From contig CAKUQQ010000003.1 in NCBI GenBank assembly GCA_934675575.1, positions 124,001-188,000 on the forward strand: 64,000 nt of DNA, in the 5' to 3' direction. Position 1 is the stretch's first letter; each line of letters begins with the position of its first letter. The DNA comes from an uncultured Muribaculaceae bacterium (lineage in GTDB: Bacteria > Bacteroidota > Bacteroidia > Bacteroidales > Muribaculaceae). Below the pieces are notes generated by a model. The model searched no databases, was not told where the DNA came from, and was given only the letters and a program-made list of their open reading frames with translations. The translations under genes were made by a program, and so were the position numbers. Positions 8,485 to 16,304 of the stretch are shown here, piece by piece.

Positions 8485-11400
8485 TTAGTTGTTGGCGCGG
8501 CTTATCACGTCGTTGCATAAATTTTTGAGCAAGTTGTAGCGAATCACGCCGGTAAGCGGATAGAAGAACGGCACGTCTTGCAGCTCGTCGCTGTCGCTGT
8601 AGTTGTGGCCGTGCAAAAAGCTCGTGATGCCGGCGGTGAGATAGTTTGACATGTCGTTGCCAACCACGCTTGTGAAGATGTTGAACACTCCGTGGTCAAT
8701 GCCAAACTCGTCTTTGATGTCTTTGTCGCACAAACTGATGAAGAAGTCATTGAAGCGCTTGGCGCTGTCAACGAGCTTTTGCCTTATGGTGATGTCGTTG
8801 ACATCGCCGAATGTGAGCTGCGGCTTGTCGGCAATCATGGAGTAGCTAGACTTGATGGCGTTGATGTTGCGTGGTGTGTACATTTCCACCGAAGTCTGCT
8901 TGTCGAGACGTTTGTTTTCAAGCCGCACACCGCCACGGCAAGTGATTTGCTTCGGGCAGTTTGCCTCGATTTTTATTTCAAAGCCCTCGGTGTAGCTCTC
9001 GCCAAACACTTTCTCAATAATGAGTTGCGTGAACTCGTTGATTTGCGACAGGTTGCCCAGAATGTTCAGTATCTTGCTGCCGGTGCCGCTGAAGTAGATG
9101 CGCTTGGGCTTGATGAGGCTGGCTGCCTTCATTTGACTTGCTATGTAGTAGATGATTGCAGCATAGAAATACATGAACACGAGTTTGCGCTGGCTGTCGT
9201 TGTGCAGCAGGGCATTGTAGCTGTAGAGGTTGCGGTCGATTTCGCGGAGCTTGCGGAGTTGCTCCACATTCTCTATTGAGAACAGGAATGCGTTGATGTC
9301 CTCTGAGCGCTTGCCGGCCATCACTTCATCGAGAATGCTGTTGAGATAGGTGATGTCGGCATTCTTGCCTATAAGTTTTTTGAAATAGGCCGTGTAGTGT
9401 TGCAGCAGAGGGTTGTTGTCGGCATCTTTGTCGTTGAAAGCATCGCCAAAGATGGCATTGCCGGCAAAGCGGAACGACGACACAGCCACCGGCTTGCTCG
9501 ACATGCGGTCGTCGGTGGGCTGATAAATCACCACGTCGGTGGTGCCACCACCAATGTCGATAGAGGCAAAGCTGCTGCCTGTGACTTCTGCTCCGTGGTA
9601 GTAATAGGCCGGGGCGATTGACTCCGGATAGCTGCGCAGGTTGTCGGCCTGGTCGCTGATGTAGTCGCGATACAGCGTCTCCCAAGTGTCTTGCAGTGAG
9701 CTACGGTCGCTGCCGCTCATGCTCACCGGGAAGAAGTAGATGACCCTCGTTTTTGACAAGTCGGCGTTTTCAATCAGCACCTTGGCGCGTATTAACAATA
9801 TGATTTCGCGCAAGAAAGTCATGGATAGCTGTTTGTTGCCGCTCCACTTGATGTTGGTGGTGACATCGTAGCCAGAGAAATATTGCCGCTCATAGAGGAA
9901 CGGAATGTTGGTTTCGCTGAACAGGCCGGTTCCATTGCCAGAGCTGCGGCTGTTGCGTGCCAAAGTGGTGCGCAAGGGGAAACCGTACACCGAGTCGATG
10001 TCGCTCGGCAGAAACTCAACACGCTGTATTTGGTCGGCAAACGCCAGATTGCCGCCTTTTTTGTGCAGTGTGGCTATAAGCACTTCTGCCGAGCCGTCCT
10101 TGAATGTGAGCGGCTGCGACTCCTGGCCGCGCTCAGCCCACTCCACATGGCTGTTGGTGGTGCCGAAGTCAACGGCAAATATGTATTCTTTAGACGATGG
10201 CGTGTAGGGTCGCCACAGCGGCACGATTATGCCAGAGAACGAGCCGAGGTCGTTGTTGACGGTGGCTTCGATGAAGTCGAACGAGCCTTTCACGTCGTAG
10301 TAGGTTGACGAATACGGCTCTTTGGTGCGCTCATGGCCACTGACATCGAGGTTGTCGGTGGTCATGCCGTTGCCGAAGAAACGGAGTGAGTTGTGGTCAA
10401 CCATTGCCGACAGTTGCACGGTGTAGGTGTCGCCACTGCCAGTGCGCACAAACGGGAACACGGCGGCCGACATGATAGAGGTGACGATGCGCCCTGTGCC
10501 TCGCTCCTCGCTGAATGACCATGACGGGTCGGGAACGGAGTTGTAGGTGCGGGTCAGCTCAATGTACTTTTTGCGGACTGGAATTCGCAGCACCACGGTC
10601 ACGCTCTTGGCATCGGCAGCCTCGCGAATCTCGAAGATGGGGCGACCGAGCACGCTGGAATTAAGGTCGGCAGCATTGAAATAATGGAAAAATACAGGCT
10701 TGATGGGCAGTAGATAGCCATGCTCATTGTGGGCGGAGGTTATGTTGCCATCGAAGAAATGGTTGCTGTCGATGGGGCTGCTAAGCTGTATTATGGTGTC
10801 GGTGAGGAAATCGGCTGTGGTGAGGAATGGATAGAGCGTGCCCACACCAGGCAACTCGCGCTTGTCGATGGGCGCGCCATGCGACAGCACTTGTGTGGAG
10901 CTGTCCCACTCCTTGTCGATGTAGCGGTAATGGTCAACAGAGCCGTTGAAATTGTTGCGCAGCACGAGCGGTAGCGTCTCGTCGGGCGCTATGGCGCGCG
11001 TGGGCACAATCACAAAGTCGCTTTTAGCGGCCTGAGTGCGAATGTCGCACAGGCGTTTGTGATAGAGCCGTGCTCCGAGCACAGTGACTTCGTTGTCGCC
11101 GGCAAAAGGCTCAAAGTCCTGCTCAAGTTTCTCGGCAATGGCTGCGGCTCCGTCGGCGTTGAATGCCATGGGGTCGGGAATCACGGCTGTTATGCGACCA
11201 AATAGGGCAGGCTTCTGCTGCTTGATGATTTGCAGGTTCATATACATGTAGGCATATACTTTGCCCACAGCTTGCCTGAGCGACGGGTAGCCGTTGAACA
11301 GGAGGAACATGCAATAAATGAAATCGTCGTCGCGCTGCCACAGGTGGCGTATTGATGAGAACAGCGGAACGTTTTGCTCAACCATTATGTCGGTGAACTG

Positions 11401-11913
11401 GTGCGTGGCAGGGGCTGCCATGACGAATGATGCCGGAGAGGTGGCGCCGAGCACCTCGCTGCCATGCTTGAGTATGTACCAGTCGGTGAGTTTGTCGAAA
11501 TTATATTTCGTGTCGGAGTTGAGGAACAATTCCAGAGTTTCGCCATAGAGGCGGTGTGTGGGGTCGCTTTTGAGCTTGGCAAGCTGCTCGTCGCGATTCC
11601 AGCGCACTATGGTCACGTCTTTGCGGTGGTTTTCAAAATCGAAAAACAGTTGTGCCACATCAAGCGCATTTGACACAAGGCGCAAATCCATGTCGGTGCC
11701 CGACAACTGATTGTTGGCCAAATGCTCAAAGGCGTTTTTCACAAGGTCGAGTTGTGCAAACGGGCTTGGAATGGCCGTGCGCGGATTTTCGTTGAAACCT
11801 CCGTTGGGGTCCTTGATTTGTCTGATTTCGTCGGTCGTGTAGGGCGACGCCGGAATCCAGTCGGTGTTGCCCGAATTGGAGTTTTTGTTGCTATATGATA
11901 AAACGTTGCTCAT
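8485..11913 (-). CDS. Large protein with C-terminal actin/Hsp70-type ATPase domain
   Basis: The 1142-residue product has two parts. The first 580 or so residues are unrecognised, mixed alpha/beta, with no signal peptide or membrane helix. From about 580 onward the actin/Hsp70 ATPase signature appears in order: phosphate-1 FAVDFGTTNSHVEW (near 583), phosphate-2 ASIDIGGGTTDVVIY (near 788) and the adenosine motif IYFSGTGSKIL (near 943). No DnaK substrate-binding domain follows; the tail of about 180 residues is different. It is far longer than DnaK, MreB or ParM. It lies 13 bases after the tubulin-like gene. A cytoplasmic ATP-dependent scaffold or remodeller is likely. Similarity to large Hsp70-like proteins such as the SrfB group is possible but I could not test it. 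Confidence 0.8.
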   Translation of the reverse strand: MSNVLSYSNKNSNSGNTDWIPASPYTTDEIRQIKDPNGGFNENPRTAIPSPFAQLDLVKNAFEHLANNQLSGTDMDLRLVSNALDVAQLFFDFENHRKDVTIVRWNRDEQLAKLKSDPTHRLYGETLELFLNSDTKYNFDKLTDWYILKHGSEVLGATSPASFVMAAPATHQFTDIMVEQNVPLFSSIRHLWQRDDDFIYCMFLLFNGYPSLRQAVGKVYAYMYMNLQIIKQQKPALFGRITAVIPDPMAFNADGAAAIAEKLEQDFEPFAGDNEVTVLGARLYHKRLCDIRTQAAKSDFVIVPTRAIAPDETLPLVLRNNFNGSVDHYRYIDKEWDSSTQVLSHGAPIDKRELPGVGTLYPFLTTADFLTDTIIQLSSPIDSNHFFDGNITSAHNEHGYLLPIKPVFFHYFNAADLNSSVLGRPIFEIREAADAKSVTVVLRIPVRKKYIELTRTYNSVPDPSWSFSEERGTGRIVTSIMSAAVFPFVRTGSGDTYTVQLSAMVDHNSLRFFGNGMTTDNLDVSGHERTKEPYSSTYYDVKGSFDFIEATVNNDLGSFSGIIVPLWRPYTPSSKEYIFAVDFGTTNSHVEWAERGQESQPLTFKDGSAEVLIATLHKKGGNLAFADQIQRVEFLPSDIDSVYGFPLRTTLARNSRSSGNGTGLFSETNIPFLYERQYFSGYDVTTNIKWSGNKQLSMTFLREIILLIRAKVLIENADLSKTRVIYFFPVSMSGSDRSSLQDTWETLYRDYISDQADNLRSYPESIAPAYYYHGAEVTGSSFASIDIGGGTTDVVIYQPTDDRMSSKPVAVSSFRFAGNAIFGDAFNDKDADNNPLLQHYTAYFKKLIGKNADITYLNSILDEVMAGKRSEDINAFLFSIENVEQLRKLREIDRNLYSYNALLHNDSQRKLVFMYFYAAIIYYIASQMKAASLIKPKRIYFSGTGSKILNILGNLSQINEFTQLIIEKVFGESYTEGFEIKIEANCPKQITCRGGVRLENKRLDKQTSVEMYTPRNINAIKSSYSMIADKPQLTFGDVNDITIRQKLVDSAKRFNDFFISLCDKDIKDEFGIDHGVFNIFTSVVGNDMSNYLTAGITSFLHGHNYSDSDELQDVPFFYPLTGVIRYNLLKNLCNDVISRANN

Positions 11914-11926
11914 GATGTGTGCTGAA

Positions 11927-13456
11927 TTAATTTATGTTTTCGTAACGCTCGGCTACAATCTTGTCGGCAGCTTTGCTGAACAGGTCGAGCAGCTTGAATT
12001 CCACATTGTTTTGCGAGTAGCCAGTGGCATCGCGGCTGAGTTTGTTCATTTCGGCCTTGAAAGTGTCGTTTGTCACGTTTTTGCTGCCGAAAAATCCGCG
12101 TTTCACGTTGACGTTGAAAATGGCCTTTGACATGTCGGTTTGGCCAAGCTCAAACAGGTGTACGCTGCGCTGGTTGTTATACATTTCATAGAGCCAGTCG
12201 AAGTAATTGTTGAAAAACTGCTCGTTGAGCGTTTTGAAAAACTGCGTGTTGAGGAATTCGCTTGTGATTTTTGGATTGTCCTCGGTGAAACCCTGGCCTA
12301 TGTTGCCGCTCAAACCAGTGCGCAGATACAGGAACAGCAGGTGAAGCTTGGTCATCTTCTTGAAGATGAGGGCGCGAGAGGCTCTGCCGAGAGCGAAAAA
12401 GTCAATTGTGGTGTCGTCGCGCTCAAGCCCATATTCAAATGCCTTGGTTGGCAGTGGGTTGCCGTTGGTGTCGGACAGCTCACGGTCGGCCATACCGGCA
12501 AACTTGAGTGGAGCCAGAGCACCAATGAATTCGGTGAGGTGTGCAGGGTCTTTCTGGTCCATCTTGTCGCCTGGGTCATAGAAATATGGCTTGGAGTGTA
12601 CTTGGTCGCCAAGATAGAAGATGGCATTGACAGCCGATGCGTTGTTGCCAGTGAGGGTGTTGTCGTAGTATTCGAGAGCCGATTGCGTCTTGATTACGAA
12701 GTCGGCGTTGTCGATGCGCTTGTCGCCCTCGTCCTTGCTGTTCTCAATGCTGAAATATGGCAGCATGGTGAGTCCGCCTATTGGAGCACGGCGCAAGTCA
12801 CCCTTGTTTTTGAGGTCGGTGTATTGAGCCTGTCTTATGTTTTTGACAAGAATGGGGAAGCCGGCGGCTCCTGTGCCTCCGAATATGGAGCTTATGAAGA
12901 AGATGCGGTCACCGTTCATAAGCACATTGGCAAACGCCTGAAACTCGTTGGAGTCCTTGATGCCGTTGAGAGCCACACTGCCTATGTTTGGCGAGCCCAC
13001 AAAACCAATGCTCATTTTGTTTTCGAGCTGATAGTCGGCAAAGAGCAGCGATGTGAGAGCCTGGTTCTCGGCATTCATGGTGTCGTAGCCAATGAAGTCG
13101 CGAAATTTGTTGTGCTCCACCGACGCGAGGTCGAAAATGAAAGAGTCGCCTATGGGCGTGGCGCTGTCGGCCATAATCTCGCCAAGCGAGGTGATTTTGT
13201 TGGCAAAAAAGCCGTCGGCATTCAGTGCGTTGCCATAAAGTTTGGCTCTAATCTCGCGGTAGGCGTTGAGAAGCGTCTCGGCACGCTTGAGGTCGGCGTT
13301 GTTTTTGTGAGGGTCGATGATTATGGGCACCAACTCAAGGTTTTGCACCGGCTTGCCACTGGCGTCGAGCGGACGCACACCGGCAGCCGACAGCATTACG
13401 AGTGACTTGAGCACTCGCGAGCCTGTGCCTCCTATTGCAAATATGAATAATCTCAT
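11927..13456 (-). CDS. Divergent tubulin/FtsZ-like GTPase
   Basis: This 509-residue protein begins with a beta strand and a glycine motif, FAIGGTGSR (9-14), as in the first nucleotide loop of tubulin-superfamily proteins. At 184-199 it has RIFFISSIFGGTGAAG, equivalent to the FtsZ/tubulin signature loop GGGTGTG. The rest is not similar to cell-division FtsZ, and the C-terminal third is helix-rich. The closest known class is the bacterial tubulin-like families described as FtsZ-like proteins implicated in membrane remodelling. It is followed within 13 bases by the actin-like ATPase gene. Whether it polymerises cannot be read from sequence; the GTP-binding loops look intact. The fold call is fairly confident, the role is not known. 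Confidence 0.78.
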   Translation of the reverse strand: MRLFIFAIGGTGSRVLKSLVMLSAAGVRPLDASGKPVQNLELVPIIIDPHKNNADLKRAETLLNAYREIRAKLYGNALNADGFFANKITSLGEIMADSATPIGDSFIFDLASVEHNKFRDFIGYDTMNAENQALTSLLFADYQLENKMSIGFVGSPNIGSVALNGIKDSNEFQAFANVLMNGDRIFFISSIFGGTGAAGFPILVKNIRQAQYTDLKNKGDLRRAPIGGLTMLPYFSIENSKDEGDKRIDNADFVIKTQSALEYYDNTLTGNNASAVNAIFYLGDQVHSKPYFYDPGDKMDQKDPAHLTEFIGALAPLKFAGMADRELSDTNGNPLPTKAFEYGLERDDTTIDFFALGRASRALIFKKMTKLHLLFLYLRTGLSGNIGQGFTEDNPKITSEFLNTQFFKTLNEQFFNNYFDWLYEMYNNQRSVHLFELGQTDMSKAIFNVNVKRGFFGSKNVTNDTFKAEMNKLSRDATGYSQNNVEFKLLDLFSKAADKIVAERYENIN

Positions 13457-13507
13457 TTTAGTGTAAAAGTTTTTCGTGAAGAAATATTGAATGTGTGTGC
13501 CGGGGCA

Positions 13508-13954
13508 TTATTGCGGAATGGGTGTGTGGCGGCAATTTGAGCTCCACCAGCGCACAGAGAATGATGCTATCACAAACAGAAGTGCTGCGAACAGCATGTT
13601 GACAAACTCAAAGTATATCGACTCTCCTATGTAGAGGAGATTGTTGTCGGCAAACACATAGTCGTTGTAGGCATAGCACACAACAGGGGCAACCACGGTG
13701 ACCACGGCAAGCGTTATTAGCCAGTGATACCAGCGGTCGAACTTAACGGAATTGATGACATAGTAGTAAATCACAGCTCCACCCCATGCTATGACGGCGG
13801 TGATGATGGCCACAGCATCGTAGAGACCAAGGTTATAGAACTTGTCGCTGAAGCCCTGCGAGTAGTAGATGGACTCATAAAGCTCCACTTTGAATAAGAT
13901 GAACAGGATTGTGGCTATGATGCCCAATGCCAGATAGACTAATTGTCGCTGCAT
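13508..13954 (-). CDS. Four-helix inner-membrane protein, unknown function
   Basis: The 148-residue product has four hydrophobic segments, roughly 5-22, 46-68, 78-97 and 115-134 (for example LVYLALGIIATILFILF and AVAIITAVIAWGGAVIYYYV). No enzyme motif is visible and I do not recognise the family. It sits between the vWA-like lipoprotein gene (22 bases away) and the tubulin-like gene (51 bases away), all on the same strand. It could anchor the cytoplasmic NTPases to the membrane, which is inferred only from position. Confidence 0.7.
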   Translation of the reverse strand: MQRQLVYLALGIIATILFILFKVELYESIYYSQGFSDKFYNLGLYDAVAIITAVIAWGGAVIYYYVINSVKFDRWYHWLITLAVVTVVAPVVCYAYNDYVFADNNLLYIGESIYFEFVNMLFAALLFVIASFSVRWWSSNCRHTPIPQ

Positions 13955-13976
13955 GATTAAAGAAAACTGTGAGTTG

Positions 13977-15452
13977 TTATTTTTTTAACTTTATCGTTAT
14001 TGTTGCATAATTGCCGGTTTCGGCAGAGAATGCGTTGTAAATGCCCTGCAAAAACTGTTCCAAACCAAACGTGGTGCTTGCAAAATTGCCGGCAGGAGTG
14101 GTGTCGTCGGTGCTGGTTGACTGCGAAATCCACTTTGGGAACTCGTTTGGCAGACTTATGCTTATCTCGTCGCGCGGAGTGTTGAACTTGCCGCTGACGG
14201 TTATGAGGTGGGTGTTACGCTCAAGTTCTGCTTTGTTGTTGCCAGAAACCATGGCTGGGGTTATGGCCTTGACAGAAGTGATTTTGAAACCGTTTTGCGA
14301 GTTAATGCGGTAGTTGCTGGCGTCGGTTAGGAAAGATTCGGGCTTGTTGAGAGCCTTGAGGTTGGCAGCAATGGTGAATGAGAAAGTGCCGGTGCTGCGG
14401 TCGTTCTCGCAATTAGTCAGCTCTCCGGCATCGCTGTGCGACGGGCGGAAACGTCCTATGTTATTCTCCCAGTCAGAAATCACGTTGAAGCTGACGCCGG
14501 TTTGAGTTTGGTTGAAACGGTAGGAGTTGGCTTCGCCTTTGATGTTGAGAAACGAGGCATACTCTGGAGAGGCAGCCATTGCGTCGATAACCTTGGAGTC
14601 GGCAATCACGAGTATGTAGAACGGTCGGCGGCCAGAATAGCGGAACGGCTTGTTGTTGTATGGGTAGTAGTAGCCGTTGTAGTCGCCCATGAGTTGGTGC
14701 ACAATCACCGATTTGCCTTTGTAGCTCTTGAAAACCGATGTGGCGAGCGCATTTTCCTCGTTGAAGATTTTGCTTATGCTCACGTCGGCAGTGTTTTCGG
14801 GCGAATAAATCAGGTCGGTGACAAGCACGCTCACGTTATTGCTTCCTTGGGCCGACAATATTTTGTTGAATATGAGTCCGAAGTCGGTGTATTTGGCATT
14901 GCCTACGTTTGCCGTGCTGGCATAGATGTCGCGGTCTTGCAGGAAAGAGTCGATAGTGCCGCTATATGGATAGATGTTGTCGTTTACAATTTTGATTGTC
15001 ACGTTGCCGGCCTTGTCCTTTGATGGGAAGAAATTGATTAGGTCGTTGACGGCGCGCTTAAGCTGTCCGCCGCCAGAGGTGTTGTCGTAGGGGGTCATGC
15101 TGCCGCTGCGCTCAAAATAGACGGTGAGCGAGAGCTGTGTGGCGGTGTAAGGGGTGATGTTCCAGGTGAGCGGCGGGCGCATCTTGGAGCCGGTGGCCGT
15201 GATTAGCTCCTGAAGGGCGGTGAAATTGATCTCGCCGTTTTCGGTGAGCAGCTGGCGGTTGCCGTCGGGGTCAGCCTTGATGAGGCTGCAAATGGAGTCG
15301 AAACTCGCCTTGGTGGTGTCGGCGTTGACCAGCGCCGCTTTAATTGCTGACTCTACCTTGGAGTGATGACACGATGTTGCCACTGCAAACAGGAGTAACA
15401 TGGCACATGCTGCGGCAAGGAATTTGACTGATTTGGATATATTCTTTTTCAT
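13977..15452 (-). CDS. Lipoprotein with a vWA-like domain and altered metal-site motif
   Basis: I prefer the ATG at 15452 to 15470 because it places the signal at the N-terminus (MKKNISK...LLFAVATSC, lipidated Cys28). The protein is then 491 residues. A vWA-like Rossmann domain starts near residue 105: LSLTVYFERSGSM. In typical vWA domains the metal site (MIDAS) reads DxSxS; here the first Asp is Glu114, with Ser116 and Ser118 retained. A later strand, VSVLVTDLIYS, fits the MIDAS Asp strand. After about residue 330 the protein becomes beta-rich. As first gene of the operon it would expose an adhesion or assembly domain on the periplasmic or outer surface. Binding partners are unknown. Confidence 0.75.
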   Translation of the reverse strand: MKKNISKSVKFLAAACAMLLLFAVATSCHHSKVESAIKAALVNADTTKASFDSICSLIKADPDGNRQLLTENGEINFTALQELITATGSKMRPPLTWNITPYTATQLSLTVYFERSGSMTPYDNTSGGGQLKRAVNDLINFFPSKDKAGNVTIKIVNDNIYPYSGTIDSFLQDRDIYASTANVGNAKYTDFGLIFNKILSAQGSNNVSVLVTDLIYSPENTADVSISKIFNEENALATSVFKSYKGKSVIVHQLMGDYNGYYYPYNNKPFRYSGRRPFYILVIADSKVIDAMAASPEYASFLNIKGEANSYRFNQTQTGVSFNVISDWENNIGRFRPSHSDAGELTNCENDRSTGTFSFTIAANLKALNKPESFLTDASNYRINSQNGFKITSVKAITPAMVSGNNKAELERNTHLITVSGKFNTPRDEISISLPNEFPKWISQSTSTDDTTPAGNFASTTFGLEQFLQGIYNAFSAETGNYATITIKLKK

Positions 15453-15507
15453 ACTTTTCTGATATGTCAACTATGGCTAATCAACAAGAATATGGGCTTG
15501 TAACTTA

Positions 15508-15515
15508 CAAAAGTA
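15508..15515 (-). promoter_or_regulatory. Possible -7 element for the eight-gene operon
   Basis: On the minus strand these bases read TACTTTTG, matching TAnnTTTG. The first gene starts 56 bases downstream. No TTG was found at the expected -33 distance, so the call is weak. Confidence 0.3.
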
Positions 15516-15726
15516 AGTATAATGTGCCAATGATAGCATGCCGATGCGTTAAAAATCACAAAATTTATTTTGCTGGTGTGTCACGCCGCTTGCGCAACAC
15601 ACCCAAACTCTGCATTAGACGCGCCGGGGTGCGAATGGGGTTGGATAAAAAATGTTAAATAAAATTAAATATGAATAAAAATTAAATTCTATTGGCAGTG
15701 CGAGCGGTGGTGCGCAACCACATTTA

Positions 15727-15757
15727 TTGCACAGTTGCGGCCAAATGCCTATATTTG
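15727..15757 (+). promoter_or_regulatory. Promoter of the rimP-nusA-infB operon
   Basis: TTG at 15727-15729, 20 bases of spacer and TATATTTG at 15750-15757 give a near-consensus Bacteroidota promoter. rimP starts 73 bases beyond the -7 element, leaving a leader of about 65 bases. Confidence 0.65.
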
Positions 15758-15829
15758 CAGAGCAATTCGATAGAGGGGGCTCGTTAGGCTTCCTCATTTT
15801 TATTATTTAACGAGTATTTCAAGTAACAA

Positions 15830-16294
15830 ATGATTGACAAATCAGAGTTGACGAACGTTATTAACCGGGCCTTGGACGGCAGCGACATGTTTTTGGTTGA
15901 CGTGACCGTGACACCCGACAATGTGATTGACGTGGAGATAGACGCCGACCGTGACATCACGATAGACGACTGCCAGCGTCTGAACGACATAGTGCTCGCA
16001 AAGTTTGACCGTGATGTGGAGGACTATGAGCTGACCATAGGCTCGTGTGGACTCACCACTCCGTTTAAGGTGCTGAGGCAATATGCCAAAAATGTGGGCA
16101 ATGCCGTGGAGGTGCTTACTGCCGACGGCCGCAAGCTCAAAGGCACGCTTGCCGATGTGGCCGACGACCACTTTACCGTGGTGATGGAGGTGAAAGAAAA
16201 GGTGGAAGGCAAAAAGCGCCCACAGCTTGTGCAGAAAGACATTGTGCTGAAATACGATGAGGTGAAATATACAAAAAACATTATAGAAATTTAA
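15830..16294 (+). CDS. rimP: Ribosome maturation factor RimP
   Basis: The 154-residue product has the RimP pattern: an N-terminal alpha/beta domain (residues 1-75, with DVEIDADRDITIDDCQRLND and the downstream YELTIGSCGLTTPFK) and a C-terminal SH3-like barrel (about 80-150, LKGTLADVADDHFTVVM). RimP binds the 30S precursor and aids its maturation. The usual family sequence at the domain junction, 'VSSPGLDRPL', is replaced here by GSCGLTTPFK, a form seen in Bacteroidota. It is followed after 10 bases by nusA and then infB, the classical conserved operon, which supports the call. Confidence 0.93.
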   Translation: MIDKSELTNVINRALDGSDMFLVDVTVTPDNVIDVEIDADRDITIDDCQRLNDIVLAKFDRDVEDYELTIGSCGLTTPFKVLRQYAKNVGNAVEVLTADGRKLKGTLADVADDHFTVVMEVKEKVEGKKRPQLVQKDIVLKYDEVKYTKNIIEI

Positions 16295-16304
16295 TCAAAA
16301 CATT

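Larger units (their letters stand above)
15453..15829. other. Divergent intergenic region between the eight-gene operon and rimP
   Basis: This stretch of about 377 bases holds a weak leftward -7 element (15508-15515) and a strong rightward promoter for rimP (15727-15757). I see no RNA gene, repeat or convincing small gene. The short open frame across 15464-15658 has no supporting features. Confidence 0.6.

Noticed and set aside
8485..11913. Plain DnaK chaperone
   Set aside because: The length, the unrelated N-terminal half and the missing peptide-binding domain exclude a standard DnaK.
12140..13405. 421-codon plus-strand open frame
   Set aside because: It lies entirely antisense to the tubulin-like gene, which has recognisable nucleotide loops; the plus-strand product has no motif.
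15464..15658. 64-codon frame upstream of rimP
   Set aside because: It overlaps the start region of the divergent operon and shows no protein-like features.
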